A stretch of 64,000 bases of DNA from CAIMZW01 sp037135095 (GTDB taxonomy: Bacteria; Actinomycetota; Actinomycetes; Nanopelagicales; Nanopelagicaceae), in contig JBAXKZ010000002.1 of the NCBI GenBank assembly GCA_037135095.1, positions 36,693 to 100,692 of the forward strand. The letters run 5' to 3'. Below the pieces are notes generated by a model. It saw only the letters and a list, made by a program, of their open reading frames with translations, ran no database searches and had not been told where the DNA came from. Positions 1 through 8,171 of this stretch are shown here, piece by piece. Numbering within the stretch: the first letter of the stretch is position 1; each line of letters begins with the position of its first letter. A program made the position numbers and the translations under genes.

Positions 1-91
1 GATGACCCTGCCTGCTCAAGTACGTCACACAATATTTCGAGGTAAATTGGTTCTTATTGATGGGGAATTAGTTGGGGAGAGCAATGCCTAA
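1..91 (+). CDS. pyrC: Dihydroorotase, C-terminal end (partial)
   Basis: An open frame enters from the left edge and ends at TAA 89-91, leaving about 30 codons. The tail has an R-G-K-L-V segment followed by D-G-E-L, resembling the closing beta segment of dihydroorotases. Dihydroorotase cyclises carbamoyl-aspartate in pyrimidine synthesis. pyrC normally precedes carA in actinobacterial pyr operons, and the stop overlaps the carA start by 8 bp, as expected for an operon. Identification rests mainly on position, because too little sequence is visible to see catalytic residues. Confidence 0.7.
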   Translation, partial: MTLPAQVRHTIFRGKLVLIDGELVGESNA

Positions 92-1223
92 GGCGTATTT
101 AGTTTTAGATGATGGTGCAATATTTGAAGGTCAATCTTGGGCTTGCACGGGTGAAACATTTGGTGAAGCAGTCTTTTCGACCGGGATGACTGGATACCAA
201 GAGACTTTGACCGATCCTTCCTACTATCGCCAGGTTGTCATCATGACCTCCCCTCATATCGGAAACACTGGAATGAATCGCAGCGACGAGGAGTCAGAAC
301 GGATTTGGGTCTCGGGCTTTGTAGTTAGAAACCCTTCGCCAACAGTCAGCAGCTGGCGTTCTGAACTATCACTCGAGGAGTCATTAGTTGCCGCGGGAGT
401 TGTTGGAATTAAAGGGGTGGATACCCGAGCGATTACCCGACATCTGCGAGATCGCGGCGCCATGCGAGTAGGAATATTTTCCGATCAAGAGTTAACTCGC
501 GATGAAATGGTTGTCCGAGTCCGCAAATCCCCGCAGATGGCTGGGGCTTTTTTAGCATCTGATGTTTCGACTCCATCTACGTACGTGGTAAATCCGCCAA
601 CTGGGACGCCTAAGAAGTTCGTAGTCGCTGCGTTGGATCTAGGAATTAAAGCGGCGACGCCTCGGTATCTTGCCGAACGCGGTGTGGAAGTCCACGTAAT
701 GCCACTCAGCAGCACTGTGGAACAGATTCGTGCGATCGCACCGGATGGCATCTTCCTTTCAAACGGTCCGGGCGATCCAGCAACGATGACTGAAATGGTC
801 GCGCTGGTACGAGAATTTCTCTTAGAGAAGATGCCAATTTTTGGGATTTGTTTTGGCCATCAAATCTTGGGTCGCGCTCTCGGCTTTGAAACTTATAAAC
901 TCCCATTTGGTCACCGCGGAATTAATCAGCCCGTTAAGAACATCAACTCTGGCGCGGTAGAAATCACGGCACACAATCATGGCTTCGCCGTTAAAGCTCC
1001 AATCGATGGCAACTTCTCAACGGCCTACGGCGCTGGATATGTAAGCCACATTTGCTTGAATGATGGCGTTGTCGAGGGTCTAGAACTTATTGAACTTCCA
1101 GTCTTCAGTGTGCAGTACCACCCAGAAGCTGCGGCCGGTCCACATGATGCCCAGTACCTCTTTGATCATTTTGTGGATTTGATGGCTAAATCCAAATTGC
1201 AGGAAGCGGAATCAAATGCCTAG
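84..1223 (+). CDS. carA: Carbamoyl-phosphate synthase small (glutaminase) subunit
   Basis: Hydrolyses glutamine and channels ammonia to CarB for carbamoyl phosphate, feeding pyrimidine and arginine synthesis. The 379-residue product has the CarA N-terminal domain and a class I glutamine amidotransferase domain: nucleophile Cys256 in FGICFGHQ and the H346-P-E348 pair. I start at ATG 84 (MPKAYLVLDDG) with a GGGGAG Shine-Dalgarno at 74-79; a TTG 12 bp upstream is open but unlikely. The ATG lies inside the end of pyrC (ATGCCTAA), and the same seven-base ATGCCTA overlap recurs at the carA/carB junction, so translation is probably coupled. Confidence 0.97.
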   Translation: MPKAYLVLDDGAIFEGQSWACTGETFGEAVFSTGMTGYQETLTDPSYYRQVVIMTSPHIGNTGMNRSDEESERIWVSGFVVRNPSPTVSSWRSELSLEESLVAAGVVGIKGVDTRAITRHLRDRGAMRVGIFSDQELTRDEMVVRVRKSPQMAGAFLASDVSTPSTYVVNPPTGTPKKFVVAALDLGIKAATPRYLAERGVEVHVMPLSSTVEQIRAIAPDGIFLSNGPGDPATMTEMVALVREFLLEKMPIFGICFGHQILGRALGFETYKLPFGHRGINQPVKNINSGAVEITAHNHGFAVKAPIDGNFSTAYGAGYVSHICLNDGVVEGLELIELPVFSVQYHPEAAAGPHDAQYLFDHFVDLMAKSKLQEAESNA

Positions 1224-4200
1224 AGATACCAGTATCAAAAGCGTTTTAGTGATCGGCAGTGGTCCGATCGTTATTGGACAGGCATGCGAATTCGACTACT
1301 CCGGAACGCAGGCATGTCGAGTGCTTAAAGCCGAGGGGATCCGTGTGATCCTGATAAATTCAAATCCAGCGACGATTATGACCGATCCCGAATTTGCGGA
1401 TGCGACTTATATTGAACCCATAACAACCGAGATCATCGAAAAGATCTTGGCCAAGGAGCGACCTTCTGCCGTGTTGGCCACACTGGGTGGCCAAACTGCC
1501 TTAAATGCTGCCATGGGTCTTTATGAAAATGGACTCCTAGAGAAATATGGCACCAGGCTAATTGGCGCTGATATCCCAGCTATTAAGCGAGGGGAAGATC
1601 GCGAAGTATTCAAAGGGATTGTTGCCAAAATCGGGGGAGAATCCGCTAAATCTCAAATTGCGCACTCAATGTCAGAATGCTTGGCAGCTGCCGAAAAACT
1701 AAAGTACCCGGTCGTAGTAAGACCCTCATTCACTATGGGTGGCCTCGGTTCCGGAATCGCCTACAACCAAGCTGAACTTGAACTTATTGCTGGAGCCGGC
1801 TTGCGTCACAGTCCGACCACGGAAGTATTGTTGGAAGAGTCAATAATCGGCTGGAAAGAGTATGAACTAGAAGTCATGCGAGATCACAAGGACAATGTTG
1901 TGATCGTTTGCAGTATCGAAAATATCGACCCGATGGGCGTTCACACTGGTGACTCAATCACTGTTGCCCCAGCTCTTACTTTAACTGATGTTGAATTTCA
2001 AAAGCTTCGCAATCTTTCAATCGAAATCATTAGAGAAGTTGGCGTCGCAACTGGCGGCTGTAACATTCAATTTGCCGTGAATCCGATTGACGGTCGAATA
2101 ATCGTGATCGAAATGAATCCTAGAGTGTCAAGATCCTCGGCATTAGCATCTAAGGCAACAGGTTTTCCGATAGCCAAAATAGCCACAAAGTTGGCCATCG
2201 GTTACACATTGGATGAGATCGAAAATGACATTACGCAGTCGACACCAGCTTCATTTGAACCTACCTTGGATTACATAGTTGTAAAAGTTCCAAGATTCGC
2301 GTTCGAGAAATTCCCGGAAGCGGATAATCGGCTTACAACGACAATGAAAAGCGTTGGCGAGGCGATGGCAATCGGTCGAAGTTTTCCGGAAGCGCTGCAA
2401 AAGGCGCTCCGCTCGGTTGAAAAGAAAGGCTCTTCTTTTACTTGGAACCTTGCTTCCGCCAACAAAGATTGGCTCCTCAGTCAGATCGGAATACCGACTG
2501 AGTTTAGAATTCAACAAGTCCAGCAAGTTATGGCCCTTGGAGCCTCAATCGACGAAGTTTATGGAATCACCAAGATTGATCCCTGGTTCTTATCTCAAAT
2601 TGAATTAATAAATGAGATGGCTGCTGAGATTATTCGTTCCGGCGATCTCTCGGCGGACCTTCTGAGCCGGTCGAAGTCCATGGGCTTCTCAGATTTTCAA
2701 CTTTCAGAACTTACTTCAATGAGCGAAGCAGAAATACGTTCGCTGCGGCATCGAATGGGTATTCGTCCGGTGTATAAAACCGTAGACACGTGCGCAGCAG
2801 AGTTCGAAGCTCATACGCCGTATCACTATTCGAGTTATGACCAAGAGACTGAAGTGCGCCACCGCGCTAAACCAGCGGTGATTATCCTGGGCAGTGGGCC
2901 AAACCGAATTGGTCAAGGTGTTGAGTTCGACTATTCCTGCGTTCATGCAGCATATGCACTGCACGAGGCGGGATATGAGACGATCATGATTAATTGCAAC
3001 CCGGAGACGGTCTCCACGGATTATGACACTTCCGATCGCCTCTATTTCGAGCCATTGACGCTCGAAGATGTACTTGAAGTTATCGCCGCCGAGATGTTAG
3101 CTGGCCCAGTACTTGGCGTTATAGCCCAACTTGGTGGCCAAACACCGCTTGGCTTGGCCAGAGGATTAATGGAAGCCGGAGTCACGATCTTAGGAACCAG
3201 CCCAGATGCGATCGACTTAGCCGAAGAGCGCGGAGCTTTTGGCCAGATTCTGGCTCAAAATCAATTAGTTTCGCCCAAATTTGGAATGGCATATTCCTAT
3301 ACCGAGGCGCTAGCTATCGCCAAGGAGTTAAGTTATCCAGTTTTAGTTAGGCCTTCATTTGTTCTCGGAGGTCGTGGGATGGAGATCGTCTATGACGATG
3401 AATCTCTCGAGGGCTTTATCGCGAAGGCAACTGAGATAACACCAAATCATCCGGTTTTGATTGATCGGTTTCTAGATGATGCGATTGAAATCGATGTTGA
3501 TGCCCTCTTCGACGGAAGAGAACTCTTCTTAGCTGGAGTTATGGAACATATCGAAGAGGCGGGAGTTCATTCGGGCGATTCAGCATGCGTCTTGCCAAGC
3601 ATTTCTATCAGCGCCGAGAAATTACTCGAAATTAGGACGGCCACCGAAAAAATTGCCAAGAGTGTCGGCGTTCGAGGTCTGATCAACATCCAGTTTGCAA
3701 TTTCAAAGGGTGAAGAAGATGCCCAACTTTATGTGCTCGAGGCTAATCCTCGAGCATCTAGAACGGTTCCCTTTGTTTCAAAAGCAACCGGAAACCCCTT
3801 AGCTAAAGCGGCAGCGCTGATTGCGACTGGGGTTTCGATCGCGCAGCTTCGGCAGTCGATTCTTCCTGCTAACGGAGATGGTGTGGCAAATGGCATCTCC
3901 GTAAAAGAGGCGGTGTTGCCTTGGAATCGCTTCCGTCGAATAGATGGGATGGGAGTTGATTCGGTTTTAGGACCTGAGATGAGATCGACTGGGGAAGTTA
4001 TGGGAATCGCTCACAGTTTTGGCGAGGCCTATGCCAAGAGTCAGACTGCCGCTTTTGGTGCGCTACCTAAATCTGGTCAAGTCTTTCTCTCCTTATCGAA
4101 TCGAGATAAGGCCAGTGCGTTGCGGCCAGCTCAGGATCTGGTTGATTTGGGTTTCATTTTGGTAACAACTGCCGGAACTCATCAGTTCCTTTCAGAAAAT

Positions 4201-4485
4201 GGTGTGCCCTCCATGTTAGTCCGTAAGCATTCAGAAGGTTCTACCAATGAGTCGGAGCTAACGGCGCTTCAAGTCATCAATTCTGGTGATATCGCTTTAG
4301 TAGTGAACACGCCATTAGGTAGAGGGACGCGTCATGATGGTTGGTTGATCCGCACCGCCGCAGTGCAACGCTCGATCCCGTGCATTACCACCATCGCTGG
4401 TTTTAAGGCAGCGGTAGCAGGTATAACCGAACTTAAGGATCATGACTTTGAAATTCAATCTATCCAAGAGTGGTTAGACGAATGA
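1216..4485 (+). CDS. carB: Carbamoyl-phosphate synthase large subunit
   Basis: Makes carbamoyl phosphate from bicarbonate, ammonia and two ATP. The 1089-residue length is normal. The two homologous halves are visible: SGPIVIGQACEFDYSGTQAC near the start and SGPNRIGQGVEFDYSC in the second half, each beginning an ATP-grasp unit, with paired GGQT motifs (LGGQTALN and LGGQTPLG). The C-terminal 130 residues form the MGS-like allosteric domain. The start overlaps carA by 8 bp and the stop overlaps pyrK as ATGA. Nothing is missing or odd. Confidence 0.98.
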   Translation: MPRDTSIKSVLVIGSGPIVIGQACEFDYSGTQACRVLKAEGIRVILINSNPATIMTDPEFADATYIEPITTEIIEKILAKERPSAVLATLGGQTALNAAMGLYENGLLEKYGTRLIGADIPAIKRGEDREVFKGIVAKIGGESAKSQIAHSMSECLAAAEKLKYPVVVRPSFTMGGLGSGIAYNQAELELIAGAGLRHSPTTEVLLEESIIGWKEYELEVMRDHKDNVVIVCSIENIDPMGVHTGDSITVAPALTLTDVEFQKLRNLSIEIIREVGVATGGCNIQFAVNPIDGRIIVIEMNPRVSRSSALASKATGFPIAKIATKLAIGYTLDEIENDITQSTPASFEPTLDYIVVKVPRFAFEKFPEADNRLTTTMKSVGEAMAIGRSFPEALQKALRSVEKKGSSFTWNLASANKDWLLSQIGIPTEFRIQQVQQVMALGASIDEVYGITKIDPWFLSQIELINEMAAEIIRSGDLSADLLSRSKSMGFSDFQLSELTSMSEAEIRSLRHRMGIRPVYKTVDTCAAEFEAHTPYHYSSYDQETEVRHRAKPAVIILGSGPNRIGQGVEFDYSCVHAAYALHEAGYETIMINCNPETVSTDYDTSDRLYFEPLTLEDVLEVIAAEMLAGPVLGVIAQLGGQTPLGLARGLMEAGVTILGTSPDAIDLAEERGAFGQILAQNQLVSPKFGMAYSYTEALAIAKELSYPVLVRPSFVLGGRGMEIVYDDESLEGFIAKATEITPNHPVLIDRFLDDAIEIDVDALFDGRELFLAGVMEHIEEAGVHSGDSACVLPSISISAEKLLEIRTATEKIAKSVGVRGLINIQFAISKGEEDAQLYVLEANPRASRTVPFVSKATGNPLAKAAALIATGVSIAQLRQSILPANGDGVANGISVKEAVLPWNRFRRIDGMGVDSVLGPEMRSTGEVMGIAHSFGEAYAKSQTAAFGALPKSGQVFLSLSNRDKASALRPAQDLVDLGFILVTTAGTHQFLSENGVPSMLVRKHSEGSTNESELTALQVINSGDIALVVNTPLGRGTRHDGWLIRTAAVQRSIPCITTIAGFKAAVAGITELKDHDFEIQSIQEWLDE

Positions 4486-5333
4486 TAAATAAGTTTGCAC
4501 AGAGCGTTGATGCCGAAATCATCAGTAATAAAAAGGTCGGCGCTTACCACCACATGGTTTTTGAAGTCGGCGCGATGGCGGGACACGTTCGCCCTGGCAA
4601 TTTTGTTGCAATCTCTGTAGGTGGCGAGAGCTCGGCGATGGTACTTCGACGCGCCTTTGCTATTCATAGGTCCATGGATCGTGGTGGTTCGGGCGGGGTA
4701 GTAGAACTAGTTGTCGCCCCACACGGCGGCGGCAGTAAATGGTTAACTGGTCTGGAACCCCACCACAAGGTGAACATTGTTGGCCCGCTCGGGACGGCAT
4801 TTGGAATTCCTACCGAGCCAGTTCGCGCACTATTAGTTGGCGGCGGTTACGGTTCGGCGCCATTATTTGGCTTAGCCGAAGTCCTGAAATTTCGCGGCTC
4901 CAGGGTGGATATGGTCCTTGGAGCAAGCACGGCGGGAAAAATTTACGCGCCCCTAGAAGGCAAGCGAGCTGTTAATTCGCTTACGATTACCACTGATGAT
5001 GGCAGTGCCGGATTGCACGGTAAGGTAAGTGATTTCCTGCCAGATTTAATTGCTTCAAACGGGAGCGAAATAATCTACTCCTGTGGTCCTATGGGAATGC
5101 TCGCGGCTATCTCTGAAATAGCGTTACAACACGAGCTAGTGCACCAATGCGCAATCGAAGAGGCGATGGCATGCGGGATTGGAGTCTGCATGACTTGCGT
5201 CCTCCCATTGAAAGATGCTGACGGTGTGATTCGAATGCAGCGTTCTTGTATTGAAGGTCCAGTTGTAGATGGCTCGCGGGTCGTTTGGGATAGTCCCCGA
5301 GCAATCCCCGAAGGGACATGGGGAGCGCTATGA
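4482..5333 (+). CDS. pyrK: Dihydroorotate dehydrogenase B, electron-transfer subunit
   Basis: FAD and 2Fe-2S subunit that passes electrons from the dihydroorotate dehydrogenase catalytic subunit to NAD+. In 283 residues it shows the ferredoxin-reductase-like FAD and NAD domains (RRAFAIH near 56-62, GGGYGSAPLFGLAE near 120-133, SCGPMGML near 200) and a C-terminal cluster motif with Cys231, Cys236, Cys239 and Cys256. I chose ATG 4482, overlapping the carB stop by 4 bp, over a GTG 12 bp upstream. It pairs with the next gene, which overlaps by ATGA. Many actinobacteria instead use a membrane-linked class 2 enzyme with no PyrK. Confidence 0.93.
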   Translation: MINKFAQSVDAEIISNKKVGAYHHMVFEVGAMAGHVRPGNFVAISVGGESSAMVLRRAFAIHRSMDRGGSGGVVELVVAPHGGGSKWLTGLEPHHKVNIVGPLGTAFGIPTEPVRALLVGGGYGSAPLFGLAEVLKFRGSRVDMVLGASTAGKIYAPLEGKRAVNSLTITTDDGSAGLHGKVSDFLPDLIASNGSEIIYSCGPMGMLAAISEIALQHELVHQCAIEEAMACGIGVCMTCVLPLKDADGVIRMQRSCIEGPVVDGSRVVWDSPRAIPEGTWGAL

Positions 5334-6262
5334 CATTCAACTTCTCGACCTCGTTAGTCGGGGCAATTTTTCCGAACCCCGTATTTACTGCCAGCGGGTG
5401 CGCTGGTTCTGGCAAGGAACTAATTCAGTTCTTTCCACTGACAGAACTTGGGGCTGTTGTTACCAAGTCAATAATGTTAAAGCCTCGTTCCGGTCGAGCA
5501 ACTCCTCGGATGGCAGAGACGCCCAGCGGAATGCTCAATTCCATCGGGTTACAGGGCCCAGGCATTACCGCTTTCCTTGAAGACGACATCCCTTGGTTAA
5601 AATCTAAGGGAGCGCGAATCATCGTAAGCATTGCGGGTGAGACGGTTGCCGATTACGCCGAACTGGCTCGCCTTTTGAATGGTGTTTCTGGATTAAGTGC
5701 AGTTGAAGTAAATATCTCTTGTCCAAATGTTGAAAGTCGTGGCCAAGTCTTCTCATGTAATCCAGTCACTGCTCACGCCGCTATCACCGCAGTTAAAAAG
5801 AATCTTGATCCATCGCTACCTATTATCGCCAAACTTTCCCCCGATGTGACCGACATTGCCGATATCGCAGAAGTAGTTGTGCAAGCTGGCGCTGATGGGG
5901 TTGCCCTCATTAATACCCTTCTGGGAATGGTTATAGATACCAATTCCATGAAGCCTAAATTAGCTGGTAAAACTGGTGGACTATCTGGTCCAGCGATCCG
6001 ACCAGTCGCTGTTCGTGCCATCTACCAAGTTAGAGCTCGAATTCCAGGTATCTCGATATTAGGAATGGGGGGAGTCGCCAATGGTCGCGATGCTTTTGAA
6101 ATGATTTTGGCAGGTGCTTCCGCAATCTCTGTTGGAACCGCGACTTTTGGAAATCCCCTTGCGACCATGAAAATAAAATCAGAGTTGCAGGAGCTGCTTA
6201 TCGAACGTGGTTTTGATTCGGTGGTGTCGGCCGTCGGTTACGCTCACAGAGGAGAGAACTAA
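5330..6262 (+). CDS. pyrD: Dihydroorotate dehydrogenase, class 1B catalytic subunit
   Basis: Oxidises dihydroorotate to orotate with FMN. The 310-residue TIM-barrel protein has the class 1 signature EVNISCPNVES, with Cys131 as catalytic base; class 2 enzymes have serine here. FMN phosphate-binding glycines appear near the end (GMGGVANGRDA, then SVGTATFGNP). The ATG at 5330 overlaps the pyrK stop by 4 bp, consistent with co-translation as a complex. The companion pyrK marks it as NAD-linked class 1B rather than fumarate-linked 1A. Confidence 0.95.
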   Translation: MTFNFSTSLVGAIFPNPVFTASGCAGSGKELIQFFPLTELGAVVTKSIMLKPRSGRATPRMAETPSGMLNSIGLQGPGITAFLEDDIPWLKSKGARIIVSIAGETVADYAELARLLNGVSGLSAVEVNISCPNVESRGQVFSCNPVTAHAAITAVKKNLDPSLPIIAKLSPDVTDIADIAEVVVQAGADGVALINTLLGMVIDTNSMKPKLAGKTGGLSGPAIRPVAVRAIYQVRARIPGISILGMGGVANGRDAFEMILAGASAISVGTATFGNPLATMKIKSELQELLIERGFDSVVSAVGYAHRGEN

Positions 6263-6967
6263 GTGGGATCACCTATCATTTTGGCGCTGGATACTGACGA
6301 GATTGACATCGCTCGAAATTGGATAGCTGCAACACATGAATCTGTTTCAACCTTCAAGGTGGGGTTAGAGTTTTTCTTGAAGCATGGAGCTGATGGAATT
6401 GCCGCATTGCGCGAGGCTGGCGATTTTGAATTATTTCTTGATCTGAAGTTGCACGATATTCCCAATACTGTCGGTGCTGCCACTCGCAGCGTTGGTTTCC
6501 TTTCGCCCAAGTTCTTAACGGTTCATGCCAGCGGCGGCGCCCAAATGATTTCTGCGGCCGTCTCAGCGGCGCCCAGTACTTCTATTACTGCCGTAACAGT
6601 ACTTACCTCGCTGGGTGATGACGAGTTGAGCGAGATTGGCTTCAGATCAAGTGCACTTTCCACAGCGGTCGCCTTGGCAACCCTTGCAATATCGGCCGGC
6701 GCTCGTTCGATTGTCTGTTCACCGCTGGAGGTAGCTGCAATTCGCAACATCGTGGATTCGCAAATCCAATTGATCACCCCAGGCGTGAGGCCACTCGGCT
6801 CTGATAGCGGGGACCAGAAACGCACGACTACCCCGAGTGAAGCGATAACGGCGGGGGCTAATTTCGTAGTTATTGGCCGACCAATCACTTCGCTCTGGCA
6901 AGAGAGTGCGGTGGCGATGAGTAATCAAGCGAAAATTATTCTCGATTCGATCGTTGCCAAAAGCTAG
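6263..6967 (+). CDS. pyrF: Orotidine 5'-phosphate decarboxylase, short type
   Basis: Decarboxylates OMP to UMP, the last step of the pathway. The 234-residue product carries the catalytic D60-x-K62-x-x-D65 array in LFLDLKLHDIPNT and the phosphate-binding GVRP followed by a D-Q-K-R loop near the C terminus. Both length and motif match the common short group 1 enzymes, not the longer form of mycobacteria and streptomycetes. The GTG start directly follows the pyrD stop, with GAGGAGAG upstream as Shine-Dalgarno. It closes the pyr operon. Confidence 0.95.
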   Translation: MGSPIILALDTDEIDIARNWIAATHESVSTFKVGLEFFLKHGADGIAALREAGDFELFLDLKLHDIPNTVGAATRSVGFLSPKFLTVHASGGAQMISAAVSAAPSTSITAVTVLTSLGDDELSEIGFRSSALSTAVALATLAISAGARSIVCSPLEVAAIRNIVDSQIQLITPGVRPLGSDSGDQKRTTTPSEAITAGANFVVIGRPITSLWQESAVAMSNQAKIILDSIVAKS

Positions 6968-6972
6968 TCGGT

Positions 6973-6978
6973 TAAACT
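6973..6978 (+). promoter_or_regulatory. -10 element TAAACT, leaderless-type promoter of mihF-gmk
   Basis: TAAACT lies exactly 6 nt before ATG 6985 and no Shine-Dalgarno is present. Initiation 6-7 nt after the -10 would put the transcript start at the start codon. No convincing -35 is seen. Confidence 0.55.
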
Positions 6979-6984
6979 CTTGAA

Positions 6985-7881
6985 ATGAATACCATCCCAC
7001 TCAGTTCCCAATCGCGGAGCAAAGCGGTGATGAATTCGGCGATCGCCAGAAAAGAGCGGGCGCAAATCAGGGAACAGATCGCCAACTCAAAACTTTCTAT
7101 CTTTAGCGCAATTACGGACCCGCGCGAAAGTATTCAGAGAATGCGAGTAATAGATCTACTTTCCAGCGTGCCGGGCATTGGAAATTCGCGCGCGATAGCG
7201 ATTTTGGAACGATGCGAGATTTCATTAACCCGTAAGATTGGCGGCTTAGGTAAACACCAAATCCGCGCCCTAAGAAATGAGCCCACGTTGCACAAGGTAG
7301 AGCCACCAATCGGGCGCTTAATTGTGATCTCTGGCCCAGGCGGGGTAGGAAAGAGCACCATCGCCGCCGCCTTACGTCGAGATCCAAGATTTTGGGTCAG
7401 CGTCTCAGCTACGACTAGACCACCCCGAGCGGGTGAACGAGAAGGTATCGATTATTTCTTCATAAGTAATGGCGAATTTGATGAAATGATTCAGGAATCT
7501 GCCTTTCTTGAATGGGCGGAGTTCGCTGGTGCCCGCTATGGAACCCCAAAATCAGGGGTCCAAGAAGGGCGAGAACTTGGCAAACACGTGCTTCTCGAAA
7601 TTGAAATTGACGGAGCAAGGCAGGTAGCGATAGCGGATTCGAGCGCGCTTTTGGTCTTTATAGCCCCGCCTTCGTGGGAAGAGTTAGAGCAACGCTTAAC
7701 GGCCAGAGGCACCGATTCGCCGGAAAGACGGGCGGCACGATTAGCCTTGGCAAAGGCCGAATTGGCGGCTGCTGCCGATTTTCAGCATATTCTGATCAAT
7801 ACTCAAGTCGATGAGGTCATCAAGGAACTGGTATCCTTGGCGACTTCGCCCCAAGGCGGGCAGACAACACCACGCAGTTGA
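6985..7881 (+). CDS. gmk: Fusion of integration host factor mIHF and guanylate kinase
   Basis: One uninterrupted 298-residue frame joins two proteins that are separate neighbours in other actinobacteria. Residues about 5-98 match actinobacterial integration host factor: a basic N-terminal helix (ARKERAQIRE), then the helix-two-turn-helix core LLSSVPGIGNSRAIAILE and the G-G-L-G-K-H-Q end, which bind DNA and bend the nucleoid. Residues about 111-290 are guanylate kinase (GMP to GDP): P-loop GPGGVGKS at 117-124, SATTRPPRAGE, the GIDYFF segment and a LEWAEF-A-RYGTP GMP-binding run. The linker (about residues 99-110) has no internal Shine-Dalgarno, so separate translation of the kinase looks unlikely. 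A leaderless-type promoter precedes ATG 6985. Confidence 0.92.
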   Translation: MNTIPLSSQSRSKAVMNSAIARKERAQIREQIANSKLSIFSAITDPRESIQRMRVIDLLSSVPGIGNSRAIAILERCEISLTRKIGGLGKHQIRALRNEPTLHKVEPPIGRLIVISGPGGVGKSTIAAALRRDPRFWVSVSATTRPPRAGEREGIDYFFISNGEFDEMIQESAFLEWAEFAGARYGTPKSGVQEGRELGKHVLLEIEIDGARQVAIADSSALLVFIAPPSWEELEQRLTARGTDSPERRAARLALAKAELAAAADFQHILINTQVDEVIKELVSLATSPQGGQTTPRS

Positions 7882-7892
7882 GAGGTTCATTA

Positions 7893-8162
7893 ATGACAAG
7901 TTTGGATGGCATCACGAATCCACCGATTGATGAGTTGCTCGATAAAGCTGGCTCCAAGTACAGCCTGGTTCTTTACGCGGCCAAGCGTGCCCGACAGATT
8001 AATGCTTACTACTCTCAACTCGGTGAAGGCCTCCTAGAGTATGTCGGTCCACTTGTTGACACCTATGTCCACGAGAAGCCACTCTCCATTGCATTGCGTG
8101 AGATAAACGAAGGTCTACTCACCATCGAAAATCTAGAGCCAAAAGCTCCTGAGGTCGCTTAA
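7893..8162 (+). CDS. rpoZ: RNA polymerase omega subunit
   Basis: Small subunit that aids assembly and stability of RNA polymerase by clamping beta-prime. The 89 residues include the family core: PPIDELLDKAGSKYSLV and AAKRARQINAYY, followed by PLSIALREINEG. I start at ATG 7893, with GAGAGG 10 nt upstream, instead of an in-frame TTG 15 bp earlier that overlaps the gmk end. Its place between gmk and coaBC is the standard actinobacterial order. Confidence 0.95.
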   Translation: MTSLDGITNPPIDELLDKAGSKYSLVLYAAKRARQINAYYSQLGEGLLEYVGPLVDTYVHEKPLSIALREINEGLLTIENLEPKAPEVA

Positions 8163-8171
8163 CTCATCCAG

